From contig CAJFCJ010000001.1 in the NCBI GenBank assembly GCA_904063045.1, positions 875,501-939,500 on the forward strand: DNA of 64,000 nt, given 5' to 3'. Positions 47,712 to 59,731 of the stretch are shown piece after piece (position 1 is the stretch's first letter; each line of letters begins with the position of its first letter). The translations under genes and the position numbers were made by a program. This DNA is from Dimorphilus gyrociliatus (lineage: Eukaryota; Annelida; Polychaeta; Dinophilidae). The notes below the pieces were generated by a model. That model was not told the DNA's origin. It searched no databases and saw nothing but the letters and a program-made list of their open reading frames with translations.

Positions 47712-49711
47712 TTAAGGAGTTAGTCTCTTTGGATCGCGGGGAAACATACTTGTTTTACGAATGTTGTCCAGACCAAGGTACAGCATAACAACTCTTTCCA
47801 TACCGATTCCGCCTCCGGCATGAGGTGGACATCCGTATCTAAAGCTATCAATGTATGCCCGAATTTTCTCCAAGTCTACGCCGTGGTGCTCAGCTCTCTC
47901 TGATAAAAATTTGGGATCGTGAATCCTCTGAGCTCCAGACAATATCTCCTCTCCTCTCATAAACATATCGTAAGAATTTCCCCATTTAGGGTCGTTGGGA
48001 TCAGGCATTGTGTAGAAAGGTCGAATAGCCAATGGAAACTTGTCTAGAATGTAGAAATCGGTGTCATACTTTTCTCTAACCAATCGTCCCAAAAGTTTTT
48101 CGTTTGGAGTACTTAAATCATCTTCGTCATCCATTTCGACTCCTGCTTCTCTCAGCATCTGAACCCCTTCTGAGAAGTTAAGAACGAGACTTGGTTCAAT
48201 GAATTTGAAATCTTCCGCAGGATATTGTCGATGTACTGCATCAATCTCTTCTTGATAATGTTTTTTGAGACCTTTGAACATTTGAACAAAGAGATCTCCT
48301 ATTGTTTGTACGACTTCATGGTAATGGTAATTAAAAGCCATCTCTAAATCAAGTCCAACGAATTCTGTCAAGTGCCGATGAGTGTTTGAGTCTTCTGCTC
48401 TAAAGACAGGCCCAACAGTAAAGACTTTATCAAAATCAGCAGCTATTGCCATTTGCTTGTAGAGCTGAGGACTCTGAGCTAAGTAGGCACTTCTCTTGAA
48501 ATAGGCAACTGTAAAAAAGTTAGCACCTCCCTCGCTTGCAGCCGAGATAATTTTAGGTGCGTGTATTTCAACAAAACCTTTCTCGGTTAAGATATCTCTA
48601 AAGAGTTTACAAACTCCAGCTTCTACTCTAAATATAGCTTGATTCGTAGGCGTTCTCAAGTCAAGTATTCTGTTATCAAGTCTGGTATCCTGATTAACAG
48701 TTGACAATCCATCTTTTTCGCTAACTTGTCTGGCTGCGTCTTCAATTTGTAAAGGCAAGGTAGGTTCAGAAGGATGGATTACCCATACCTGGCGGAGATG
48801 TAGCTCCACATCTTTCTGCGTACAGCCTTCAATTTTTTCAGGAACAGCCATAACTTGACCATAAACATCAATCAGAGCTTCTTTATTAACGTGCTTGCCA
48901 AACTTAACCATTTGAGAAGAGACATTCTCATTTACAAATAGTAGAGCTTGAAGTGTAAAATGTTTTTGTCTCAGAACCATAAAACATTGTTTTCCGGTAG
49001 CTCTAGAATTATGCAACCTGGCCCTAAGCCATATATTCTCCCCAACATTACTAGCATCTAGAGAACCGATATTATGCATTTTCCTCTGAGGTTTTTCGCT
49101 TGATTGAATTAATTTCATCTGGCCATATAATCCGGCAGATATATCTTCTTTAGCAGCTTCCTCGCTAGCTTGAGCGTCTTCCCTCTTTAAAACGAAATTA
49201 AGAATTGAATAAGAAAATAGATTTAATTTTTAATGTAACATTTTTTTCCAGATATTTCTATTTAATTATAAATTATTTGTATAATACCTGTTGTTTGCGT
49301 TCCATTTTTTTTGCTGCCTTTTCAGCTTCCTTTTGTTGCTTCTTCAAGGCTTTTTTAGAAATGCCAGTCTCACTGAAAGAAATCTCTTATATAACTCAGG
49401 TGAATGGTTATTATTGCATAAGGCGCATTTCCTTCAAATCTGACGCAATATTACTCATTATTAATTTCTTTAGTGTTTAATGTTGATTCAAAATATTATA
49501 TTTCTGCGCAATTATATTGATCTATAATTGGAATTAACCAAGAAAACATGGTTGTAAATCCAGTTTTTGGGTATTCTATGACTTTTGAACAGCTATTCAA
49601 AGTTGAAATTGTAAGCTTATCATTAGTTATAAAATTACTACAACTTATGATAATTTTATGAAAACTCAATTAAGATAATATTTACCCTGGTTGCGCACTG
49701 TTATCAGCCAT
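47712..49711 (-). CDS. DARS1: DARS1, cytosolic aspartyl-tRNA synthetase
   Basis: Class IIb aminoacyl-tRNA synthetase charging tRNA-Asp. Three exons (49711-49686, 49372-49288, 49184-47712) join in phase to 527 aa; human is 501. Exons 1-2 give MADNSAQPG and a Lys-rich helical extension ([20 protein letters not shown]), the eukaryote-specific tRNA-binding tail. The anticodon-binding OB fold follows ([20 protein letters not shown]). In the catalytic core, motif 2 is [20 protein letters not shown] and motif 3 is [17 protein letters not shown]. The Asp-binding [10 protein letters not shown] and the conserved C-terminus [11 protein letters not shown] are also present. The third exon, nearly 1.5 kb, is intronless, unusual for this locus. 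Confidence 0.96.
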
Positions 49712-49998
49712 TTTACGTCAAAAGCAGGGATTTTTCAGAGTATCCTTTAATGCAACGTGACCACTTTCAACCAAAGTGAGATATGAAACTATTGTAGTAT
49801 TAAATATGGCAGTTTTGAATCAAACTGTTACACATCATTTGCAAGCGCAGATTTAGTATGACTCTAAAAATGAGACAGCTCACTTTCAATGCTGATATGG
49901 AATATCTTTCGATTCAACCGCAGAGCAGACGACAATTAAGTAGAGAAAACTGATAGTGTTTTTTACTATTAAAAGCATGGTCCAATATTACAAAAGTT
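49712..49998. promoter_or_regulatory. Divergent upstream region DARS1 / POLRMT
   Basis: A 287-bp gap between the DARS1 and POLRMT starts, which face away from each other. It must hold both promoters. AT-rich, with no recognisable element. Confidence 0.35.
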
Positions 49999-52900
49999 AT
50001 GAGTTATATATGTCAGTTTCGGAAAAACCATGTGTTTAATATTGGGAGAAAAGTATACCACTATAATGTTCTTACTAATAAGTTGCATTGCTCAAGAACA
50101 TTCTCAAATCAATTAAAATTGCGAAATGAGCGATATCGTATTAACTCACAGTTTAACATTGCCTATGGTAATTTTTTTATTTTACCTGTCAGGAGATAAT
50201 ATCTTATACTATAATTTTAGGACAAGCTGTTGCAAATTATAGTCAACATGCACAAGTGGAAGAAACTGGTGATTTAAAAAGGATAACTGAAGAAGAAGAA
50301 CTAATTAATAGTAAGTAGAACGACGCATTTTGCGATTCATTCGAATATGTAAAGTTACTTCATTGATTAATATCCAATTATTTCCCTTATTTAATTTTAG
50401 TTTCAGAATATTATGAATCTCATGTAATTCATACTTCTGAAAAAAATCATGCCAAACCAAAGAAAAACAAAGCAAAACAGCAAATAAAACGTCGTAAACG
50501 CTCAAAACCTGAAATAATTTTTGATGAAAACTGGATATCCGAATTTCCTGCAGAATCAACAAACTTTGACCGCTTTCGTGAAGATGATGTTGAATTCCAT
50601 CCAACAGATTTGACAACATTACTTACATCTAACTCAAAAACCCTAAAACCTCTAAGTAAATCTGATTTAAATAAAGAGATGACAGGCTTGCGTTCAATTC
50701 TTGAAGCAAATGAACAGTTAACATCCGAAAGTGTTCAACAACACCTTAAGTTGTTTAAACGGTTAAGAAGTTTGAGTGATGTGCGGAAAGCTTCCATCAT
50801 TGATGCTGTAAATCGTGAGATAGAAAGGAGAAAAAACTCCTTTAATGCAGAATTGAAAGCATACATAGACGTCTGCATAAGCTGTGGCCTGGTAGGCTTT
50901 AATAATAGTTGTTAATTGTTTCATTGAAGATATCTTTACTGTGCAGACAAAGAAAGCTAGTTTTGCAGTTGTTGGGGGAGAATACGCAAGAAGTAAAAGT
51001 AAAACCCATAGCCTTATTCAAAAGCAATATCATATAACTGACATTAACGTGTATGAAACGCTTTTGCATGCCCTAGCCAAGAAGGTAAACAAAGTTTTAA
51101 ACTGAAATTTTAGATAAATTAGTACAATTTTACAGAGGGATACAAGCCATATGAAAAATGTTTTTCAATGTCTAAAAAGTAATAAAGATATAAAAACGTC
51201 TCTACAATGTTATGCAGCTTACTTGGAATGCTTTGGCCGAATGTCCATCAATGGAAGCGAAGAAGAACAAGAAACTCTTTTAGATGAAATTCGCCAATGT
51301 TTAAATGATATTCAGGAACAAGTAAATTAAAATATACCTCGTTTTCCTTTCTATAATTAAGACTATTTTGTTGCTCTATTCTAGAACTTTGATTTGGAAA
51401 ATATATTAAGAGATTGTACCTTTCAAGGAGAAGAATTAGACCATATTCTTTTAGTAAATATATTTTACTATTAAGTGACTTATATACATGTTATACATTT
51501 ATTTCAGGCAATTCGTCTAGTATTACCTTCGTTTTCTCCTAAATTTCCGGAAAAGTCTAATGATGGGCTCGCTTATGAACCAGAAATATTAGAAGGATTG
51601 GCATTGAATAAGGTAAATTATTTTTTAATGTTTCCCTTCTGAATATATAGCTAATCTTAACATTTGCTATAGGATATTGATAATCCTCATTATGGTGTCT
51701 TAAGAAAAGCTGATTTGAATACTTTAATATCGGATCAAATAAAAAATGAATTAGATTCCAGTGTAACTGTGTCATCAATTCAACCTCAAAGTGAACCTGA
51801 TGAAATAATGATACATGCTGTTTGTAAAAGTATTATATTTATGGATAACTTATTATTTTAAGTGAAATTTACAGAGAAATTTGTTGGAAAAATCGCAGAA
51901 AGAATGGAGAAAAGCTCTAAAAAAGTCTTTCAAACGTTTATTAAAACAACTATGGGAACAACACAAAGGTATACGAAAATATAATACCCCTTCAATATTC
52001 ATAAACTTTATATTGCTTTTTAGGTGACTTTAAACCAAATTTACTACCTTATTTTAAACTCTTTCCTGCGGATGTTTATGTTGATTACATGATGCAGGTT
52101 AGACATATTTTTATTCAAAGAGCTGTAAAGTTAAAAAGCTTGAATTTTTTCTTTCCTAATAGGAAATAAACTTGCTGTCTTTATTCTCGGGGTACAGTCC
52201 TGCTTTGCCATCATTACAACGAAGCCTGGGTAGAAAGCTTTATGACAAATATCAAGCTCTTAAAAAGACTCAAAATGAAGTTCTAAATTACGTAGGACAA
52301 ATTTAAATTTCACAAATTAGACTTAGGTAATTTATTTTCAACAATAGATGAATCAAGCATACGAAATCTATAGTGGAAAATTGTGCGAAGAAAAGCTAAA
52401 CAGCGCTAGTCTTGCTCAAATTTGGAACGAAAGTTTTGATCAAGCTTGCTGTAATATACCATTGGTATGTGAAACATATATATATGTATAGATGGATTAT
52501 CATTATCTTACAGATTAAGATTATAACCATTAAATACAAATATCACAGAGAAATATTAACGTTAAATGGCCAGATTCTGTTACAAGACAAGTTGGAAAAC
52601 TTCTCTATTCAATAATCCTAGCAGACATTCATGTTGATGCCAATATGTTTAGGGAACCGTCATCAAGGCAGGAAATTCCAGCATTTTATTCGGTTCAAAT
52701 TCAAAAGCCCGGTGAAGCGTACAGCAAGGAAGAGATCAGGGTTTGTTCCTCTATATATTAGTATATCTTTTTCAAGGTGATTTATTTGTAAATTTTTAAT
52801 TAGCCTCATCCTACTTTGTTACGTTTATACGAAAGAGTAAATAACAGAGAATTAATCTTTAATTCTCGTGATATGCCGACCATGATTCCTCCGATTCCAT

Positions 52901-55061
52901 GGACAAGCCTAAATAATGGAATAAGTTTCTTATCAACGAGTACGTAGTCAAAATGTTGATATAAATAGGAGTGAAGAGAATTAATTTTTCAGCTGAACTA
53001 GTAAAGAATGCGTGGTCCTCACCAACGCATCAAGAACTACTACAATCCACGCCTACGAAAGCATATCAGCCTGTTTTAGACTCTTTAAGTTCTCTTAGTT
53101 CAACACCTTGGCGCATCAACAACACTGTTTTAGATATAATTATTGACTTATTCAACAAAGGAGGAGATGCATCTTTGGATCTTCCTCCTCCTTCATCGTC
53201 ATGTCCTCTCCCACCAGAAATACCAAAGTAAAATAATATTAAAACTCATAATTAGTTATCTAACAATGAAGTTTCAAACAGTAAAGCAAGTCCAGCCGAA
53301 AAGAATCGAATTTTACGTGAAAGGCAAAAAATACAGCAGCAAAGACACGATATGCATGGATTGTGGTGCACAGAACTCTATAGATTATCTATAGCTAATA
53401 AATTTAGAGATAAAGTTTTTTATTTCCCACATAATTTGGATTTTCGAGGACGCGCTTATGCTGTACCACCTCATTTTAATCACTTAGGAAATGATTTGGC
53501 TAGAAGTATTTTACTTTTTGCTAAAGGAAAAGAATTAGGAGAGTATGGACTTGATTGGTTAAAAATACACCTTGTCAATCTTACTGGACTACGCAAGCGT
53601 AGTTCTAATAAAGAACGTTTACAATTTGCTGATTCAATAATGGAAGATATTTTAGATTCGGCGCATAACCCATTTAAAGTATTTACATATTGTTCTCTTC
53701 GACTTTTTTTAAAATTAATGTTAATGTAAAAATAATAGGGAAAACAATGGTGGACAAAGTCTGATGAACCCTGGCAAACTCTGGCATGCTGTATTGAAAT
53801 TGCAAATGCCATCAACTCCAAGAATCCTAAAGAGTATCTTTCATATTTTCCCGTACATCAAGATGGTTCATGTAATGGACTACAACACTACGCTGCCCTA
53901 GGACGGGATCAAGGAGGAGCTGAATCGGTCAACCTGGCTGTATCAGATAGACCTAAAGATGTTTATAGTGACGTTTTAGACTTGGTTTGTTGTTTTCGAA
54001 ATATTTATCACAGGAATTGTTGAATAAATAATTTAAAAACAGGTTGAAGAAGAGAGAAAGAAAGATTTAAAAAACGGCATGGAAATAGCCAAATTACTTG
54101 AAGGGTTTGTTTCGAGAAAAGTAATAAAGCAAACCGTCATGACGACGGTTTACGGAGTTACATGGTACGGGGCATGGAATCAGATAATGCGTCAATTAGA
54201 TGATCTATCTGATTTTCCCCAATCGCACAGCAAATCAGCATCTCAATATTTGGCAACAAAGACTTTGCTTTGCATTCAAAAGATGTTTTCTGCCACGAAG
54301 CGTATACAGGATTGGTTAACATTGAGTGCAGATATAATATCGGTTATAGCAAACAAACCGGTAGAATGGCAAACTCCTTTAGGCTGGCCTGTTGTCCAAC
54401 CATATATGAAACCGTCAACAATGCCCAGCAGTCTATTAGAGAAACACGCGAAGGGTTTACGTTTAAATAATTTAGAGTAAATAGAAAATTTACTATAAAA
54501 TACATATCCTATAAATATATTTTAATATAATAATTACTGCAATAAATAGGAAGCCGGATGCTAGAAAACAGAAAAATGGTTATCCTCCAAATTTTATACA
54601 TTCTTTAGATTCTACACATATGATGTTGACAGCTTTACAGTGTTTTAGAGCCGGAAGGACATTTGTATCAGTGCATGACTGCTATTGGACACATGCAGCA
54701 GATGTGTCCGTAATGAATAAGGTTAGCTACTACCTATTATCAGTGAAGTATTAAAATTGAACTGTAAAATCATATATCTTTTATTAGATTTGCCGTCAGG
54801 AGTTTGTTAGATTACATAAATATCCTATTCTTCATAATCTATCGGAACAAATGACAACTAAATCCTCTGTCGTTGGGTTTAATGTGAATCAAAGAGAAAT
54901 TTTCGACGATGTAATGAAAGCAGTATTAAAGGATGTACCGGAAAAAGGTTGATAATTTATTATATTTTTCTTGCGCATTGTAAACATTTATACCTTAACT
55001 TTGCTATTTAGGTGACTTCAATCTTGACAAAGTTCTGGAATCTGAATTCTTTTTCAGTTAA
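49999..55061 (+). CDS. POLRMT: POLRMT, mitochondrial RNA polymerase
   Basis: Single-subunit T7-like polymerase that transcribes and primes mitochondrial DNA. The N-terminus is basic and Ser/Asn-rich, fitting a mitochondrial presequence. About 20 exons with introns mostly of 50-60 nt (first ones 49999-50167, 50221-50310, 50401-50891, 50947-51083, 51136-51319, 51385-51453). Polymerase motifs: [20 protein letters not shown]; motif [20 protein letters not shown] with the first catalytic Asp; motif [20 protein letters not shown] with the O-helix Arg/Lys/Tyr; [20 protein letters not shown]; and motif [19 protein letters not shown] with the second catalytic Asp. The end EFFFS matches the human ending YFFS. 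The middle (50600-51900) corresponds to the PPR-containing N-terminal extension. All key catalytic residues are intact. Confidence 0.95.
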
Positions 55062-56182
55062 AGATGAATTACGAAATATTATTTTCTCAGAATAATATGC
55101 AAATACGCCCGTATTTTTTTCCTACCAATGTCAGTTTGACGGTTTTATCTAGCGTGCAAAAATTGGTCAATTGCCGTTATTCCGTCCTAATACAACCTCA
55201 GCAAAAATAAAAAACAATCTTGTTAAGAATCGTTCTGTAATTAATCGTTTGTTTTGTATATTTGTTAATATATTTTAATAGGAAATATATCTTTACAAAA
55301 TTTTATAAATGAACAAAAATAAAAGGAAAGTTTATAACATTTTAACGTTTTTTTTGTCGTAGAATGTTTAAGTAAAATTAATAAAAGTCTATCGATTTCC
55401 CTTGCATACTAGAGCAAATATCTCAAGAATTTTTCTACTGTAATCAACAAACTAAACGAAAATTGATCTTTTATCAACTAATTCGATAGAGGGGAAAAAA
55501 AGGCTAAAGAAATCGTTGAGTTCCCCGAAAAAATAAACCTAAAAAAAGGCAGTACAATGATAAATACAACATTCTTTTATATATATTATACTATATATAT
55601 ATGATATATTCATTCAATGTTTATCAAGTATAAACTACATTTGAAACCGATTCTGGACAGGTTTTACAAGATAAAGTTTTTTTCTTTAGTATTTGGCAAT
55701 GTAAATTGATAATCATTTTTCTTATTAAATATTTATAAAAAAAAATCAAAAGTTATGGACTAGACTCAATGAATATATTATTGTAAATCCATTTCCAACA
55801 ATATCCTAAATTAATAATCATTCTGATTTTAGTTCGCCTACTATATTGTTTTTTTTAAAAGATAATGAAAATCTTTATATAAATAGTAAATCCCATCTGC
55901 GTAATATAAATTTTTAGATATCTAAATATACAGTTGCCATATAATATAATCTTTATACTGTAAGCATATTTAATAATAAATGTTTTTACCTACATTGTAC
56001 TGTATATTGTATGCAATATATTATATATCTTTCAACGTACATGCTGAATGGCTTTGCAATATCATCATTTTTATCTGCTTTTAAAAATAATTTCTAGTTT
56101 ATAGGCTTATCTGCTAATATTAATCGATTATTTTAGACTTTGTTGCCTACGATGATTTGAATGTAAAGAAATTAATTAGCTA
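55062..56182. other. AT-rich region downstream of POLRMT
   Basis: POLRMT 3' UTR followed by low-complexity AT sequence, including TA-rich runs at 55577-55605. No exon with splice sites and a credible protein was found on either strand. Confidence 0.5.
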
Positions 56183-56686
56183 TCAAAAAAATTTCTTTTG
56201 GATAATCGGACACTCGAAACCAAAAGCGAGTTGTAGATTTGTAATCACCTCAAATATATCGCAAGAAGATCTTGACTATTTATAAAGATAAGGTACAATG
56301 ATTTTTCTCTTCGAATCCGCATGTTTTCCATTGTTGTAGATGATTGTTGTATTTATTTGTTTGACAAATACTTTTTAACCTTGATTAATTAGATATTAAT
56401 ATATTTTAAAAATTGATTAGACCTTGTAACTTACCATCGGCGGTTCTCTAGGATATGTCTTAGGAAAGCAAAATTGAAATAGGAATACTGTAGGCTTTTT
56501 CTTCACAGATAAGAGGTAGATATCCGGAAGCATTTATTAATTCTTTAACTTTTGCAAATACTTTCCTTTCGGCTATATCATCCAGAGAATTTGCTAGATC
56601 AATCAGCACATTGTGTTGTGTGATCTCTAATTTTGAATATTCTAACCCTGAAACAGTTTTTCATGCACGGATGTCATTTTCGTCAT
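56183..56686 (-). pseudogene. Broken TSG101/UEVLD-like UEV domain
   Basis: Read on the minus strand, this stretch aligns almost without gaps to the ubiquitin E2 variant (UEV) domain of TSG101, the ESCRT-I subunit that binds PTAP motifs and ubiquitin. KELINASGYLPLICEEKAYS and IPISILL correspond to RELMNLTGTIPVPYRGNTYN and IPICLWL. Shifted by one frame, KTYPREPPM corresponds to DTYPYNPPI. After a GTAAGT donor and a gap come FVKQ, NNGKHADSKRKIIVPYLYK, a TAG, then SRSSCDIFEVI, matching FVKP, KTGKHVDANGKIYLPYLHE, W, KHPQSDLLGLI. So there is a frameshift near 56465, an in-frame TAG at 56278-56276 replacing Trp, and possibly another frameshift near 56666. No proline-rich, coiled-coil or steadiness-box region of TSG101 follows. 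The retained intron argues against retroposition. UEVLD is an equally possible parent. Confidence 0.78.
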
Positions 56687-58090
56687 AAACCCCCAATCTC
56701 CAGGTCGAAATAATAATCAAAATCGCAATTAATTAATGGATATTATATTTAATTACAATTGTTTAGCTTATTATATACAGTATATGTAATTTCTAACAAT
56801 TGTATGGTCTGCAAAGTACCACCTTTGTAACTAATTTCAAGCTTATATAACCAGAGTTCAAACGTTCATGCATTCAAATGAAAGAGATTAGCATAAGAAA
56901 ATAAACATTGAAGTGGAAACCGGTCATCAAAAGAAATTAGCGTTACTTCGACTGTACTTCTCTTTCTTTTCTGTCCTCTTTTGGTTAAAGTATGTAAATT
57001 TCCTTTAGTGCTCTATATTAAGTTTATTGGAAGTTTTTTGTTTAAAACATTAATAACAATAATAGAATCCATTTCAATCAGCGAATTCTATTTCTTAACA
57101 ATAACAGTAAATTTTTTTGCAATTTAAAATAATGATTTTATTTTCAAAATGTCTATATAAGATCATCTAATGAAATCTAATCTATTTTTTATCTATATAT
57201 AAAATTAATTTAAGTAATAATAGTTTACTTTTAATTACATAACTTGCTTTAATTAACAATAAATCGAAAATTTAATGTTTTTTTTTTTACTTTGAAGGGA
57301 GAACCTTCGATGTTCTTTTCTATTTCCGGCATTTCTATAAAAATGAAGATTTATATAAAATGTTCTTAATATAATCATAATAATAATGAATAAGAAACAA
57401 ATATATTTTTAACCTTCTTTATTATGATTTGTTTTTATTAAATTTGTAATTTTACTATTTTTATTTTTCTGACCATTCTTAACATCACGCTTTATGTTTT
57501 GTTTTAACGGTAGTTAAAAGTTACGCAGCGCCACCTATTATTTCCCTTGATTTTTCGATTCATTTTTATTTTATAAAAACCCGTTTTACTACTCTATTTA
57601 ATTCGGAAGAGCAGTCTTTGTAAGGAAAAAATTAAGGTCTAGAATAATTAATCTTTTTTATTACTCATTATAAGAAGTGAAATTACTTGGTCTCATTTTT
57701 TGTGAAAGATATTGATGAGGCACACGGATTTCCCTTTTCTGTGAATGTATTGAGCTATGGTAGTTTGTACTTAGAAGATTTCAAGGTGATATATATCCCC
57801 TATGTTTTGCTACGTGGTAGGAGCATCTCTATTTTTCTTTCATTTCAAGTAAAAACAACCTTTTTTATGGTGAAAACAAATATCTTAGGGGAAACTATGT
57901 AAGCTTCTACGAAAGAATGTTCCTAAAAGAATATTTTATATTCGATGTTCAATTGTTCTGTGTTTAGACTAAAAAGAAACGTCCTCGTTTTTCTTATTAT
58001 AAAATTATTCTGCGTCATAATTAATTACTGATACGTTCAAAAAAAATAATAATCTTAGAAGATACAGGTCATGAGGGTCATACACAGACT
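56687..58090. other. AT-rich region, no supported gene
   Basis: Mostly low-complexity sequence. A minus-strand ATG at about 57330 follows an acceptor-like TTTTTATAG, encodes MPEIEKNIEGSPFK and stops at a donor-like GTAAAA. A plus-strand open stretch (57687-57902) has no ATG. Neither could be linked to a neighbouring exon, so neither is called. Confidence 0.4.
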
Positions 58091-59172
58091 ATGAGAATCA
58101 AACAAAATCTACTTATTACTGTCATGATTAGACTGTTTCTTTCTTTTGATTGTGAATTATCTAGAAGACCAAAGGTAGAGAATTCTTTTCATTTTAGTAA
58201 GTATGAAAAAAGATTAGAATATAATATGTTTATTGGATATTTTAAATTAAATTTATTTGTTTCTCAAGTTGATTGGAAAATAAAGAAATTGAGTGAATTG
58301 AGTAAGAATTTTTCTATTTGAAATATTAAATCCTTGATTAAATGTACTTAGAAAGTAGTTTCTTGTTAAATATAGTAAAACTTTATCAGTTTCCTAAAAT
58401 ATCAGTTACTATCAGATATAGTAAATATTTCCTTCCAATTCTTTTCAAATTTCAATACTATAAGAATAATTCACTAAAGACCTTTAATAATAGAATGCTA
58501 ACAGATAATATATTCTCAATAAATGCAAATTATTCAACAACTTATTGGATTAATTCAAAGACAAGGTTTAAGAAAAGCCTCGCAAGGAGAAAACGTCCAA
58601 AGATACGTCAGAAAGAAATATCGGAAAAAAATCAAAATATACATATAGTTCAACAAGTTACAAGACCTAAAATACGTATATCTGATGATAAGTTTGGTTT
58701 CCCAGATCCGAAATCGATAATGCCTTGGCTTTATAAATCAACAACAAAGAAATTAAATATAGCAGCCACATCGAAATCTTCAGTTATGATAAGTACTGAG
58801 AAACTTAATATGACAGCTCTAAAACTAGAATTACAGAGTAAAGATATCTTGCAGAATCTTTTTGATTATAATATTAGAGGCCATGAATATTCCTTAGTCT
58901 TATATAAGAAACAAGGATCAAATCACAAACTTGAGTGATTTCTTAAAACACCAATTAATGGATTTTTTCCCATTTTTTATTAGTCATAAAAAATTCTCTT
59001 TTATTCATGGTCTTTTATAGGCAAAGTAATGATAATATTTGTAATAACGAGCAGCTGTGTTCTCGGTGGATCAATCTATGCTGTTGTTATTATCTTATAT
59101 TTTAAACAGAAAAAGCTGTTGACGAGTAGCTCCACTATAACAATAGATTCATGGTCAGATGGTGGTGAATGA
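58091..59172 (+). CDS. Unrecognised single-pass membrane protein
   Basis: Three exons (58091-58301, 58352-58837, 59021-59172) with donors GTAAGA and GTAAAG and acceptors CTTAG and TTTTATAG join in phase to 282 aa. The start MRIKQNLLITVMIRLFLSF looks like a signal peptide. The middle is Asn/Ser/Tyr-rich with potential N-glycosylation sites (e.g. NYST). It has a very basic stretch (RFKKSLARRKRPKIRQK, including RRKR, a furin-like site), then a Pro-containing segment (DKFGFPDPKSIMPWLYKS). The last exon gives one membrane helix (IYAVVIILYFK within MIIFVITSSCVLGGSIYAVV) and a short acidic tail (SWSDGGE). If the last intron is kept, the ORF runs on to a stop at about 58938 and would give a form without the membrane segment. 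No homologue was recognised. An upstream exon cannot be excluded. Confidence 0.55.
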
Positions 59173-59731
59173 ATTATCTGACATTTTTATTTAATAAGAA
59201 CAACAGAAATATTTGCCAAAACTTAATAAATCTCTTCTGTCGATAAAGAAGATAAATTTCATTGATTGCAGACTAATGTGTTTAAAAATGCATAGAAATA
59301 TTTTTTATATGAAGGTAATATATTTTTTATACAACAAAAAAGAAATTACATTAAATTTTTCTATCTAATCAAAAACAATTGAAGTTGTTTTTTTTTGTTT
59401 TTTGTACATCAAGAACCTTTGCACCCTTTAACTTAATCAACGTCGAAGTTACCACTTATCTAGCATACATGCTATAAATAATCTTTCTTACATGCTTTCC
59501 CTTTCCACACAATTAATGACTGCCAGAAATTTTATTAGACTTGACATGAAAGTTATTTTAGGAACGGATCATATAACCAGAGCTAAAGAAAGTTGATATA
59601 AAAGTATAGGGAATTACTAGATAAATGCATAGTGAAAGGTATTTTAATTTTTGTTAAAACTCATGAAAAAATAATCGTAGACGTTGTAACTTATTTATAA
59701 AATTTTCTTAAAATATGAGATCTTCCATAAT
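59173..59731. other. Region without a supported gene
   Basis: 3' flank of the membrane-protein gene and AT-rich sequence. On the minus strand an ATG near 59550 opens a short reading (MSSLIKFLAVINCVERES) that ends at a good GTAAGA donor, but no partner exon was identified. Confidence 0.35.

Noticed and set aside
57291-57330. Minus-strand mini-exon MPEIEKNIEGSPFK as first exon of the UEV copy
   Set aside because: It does not resemble the TSG101 or UEVLD N-terminus, and the link to the UEV segment needs an unsupported intermediate exon.
57687-57902. Plus-strand open frame upstream of the unrecognised membrane protein
   Set aside because: It starts with TTG, and no phase-compatible splice to 58091 was found. 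It could be an upstream exon but is not supported.
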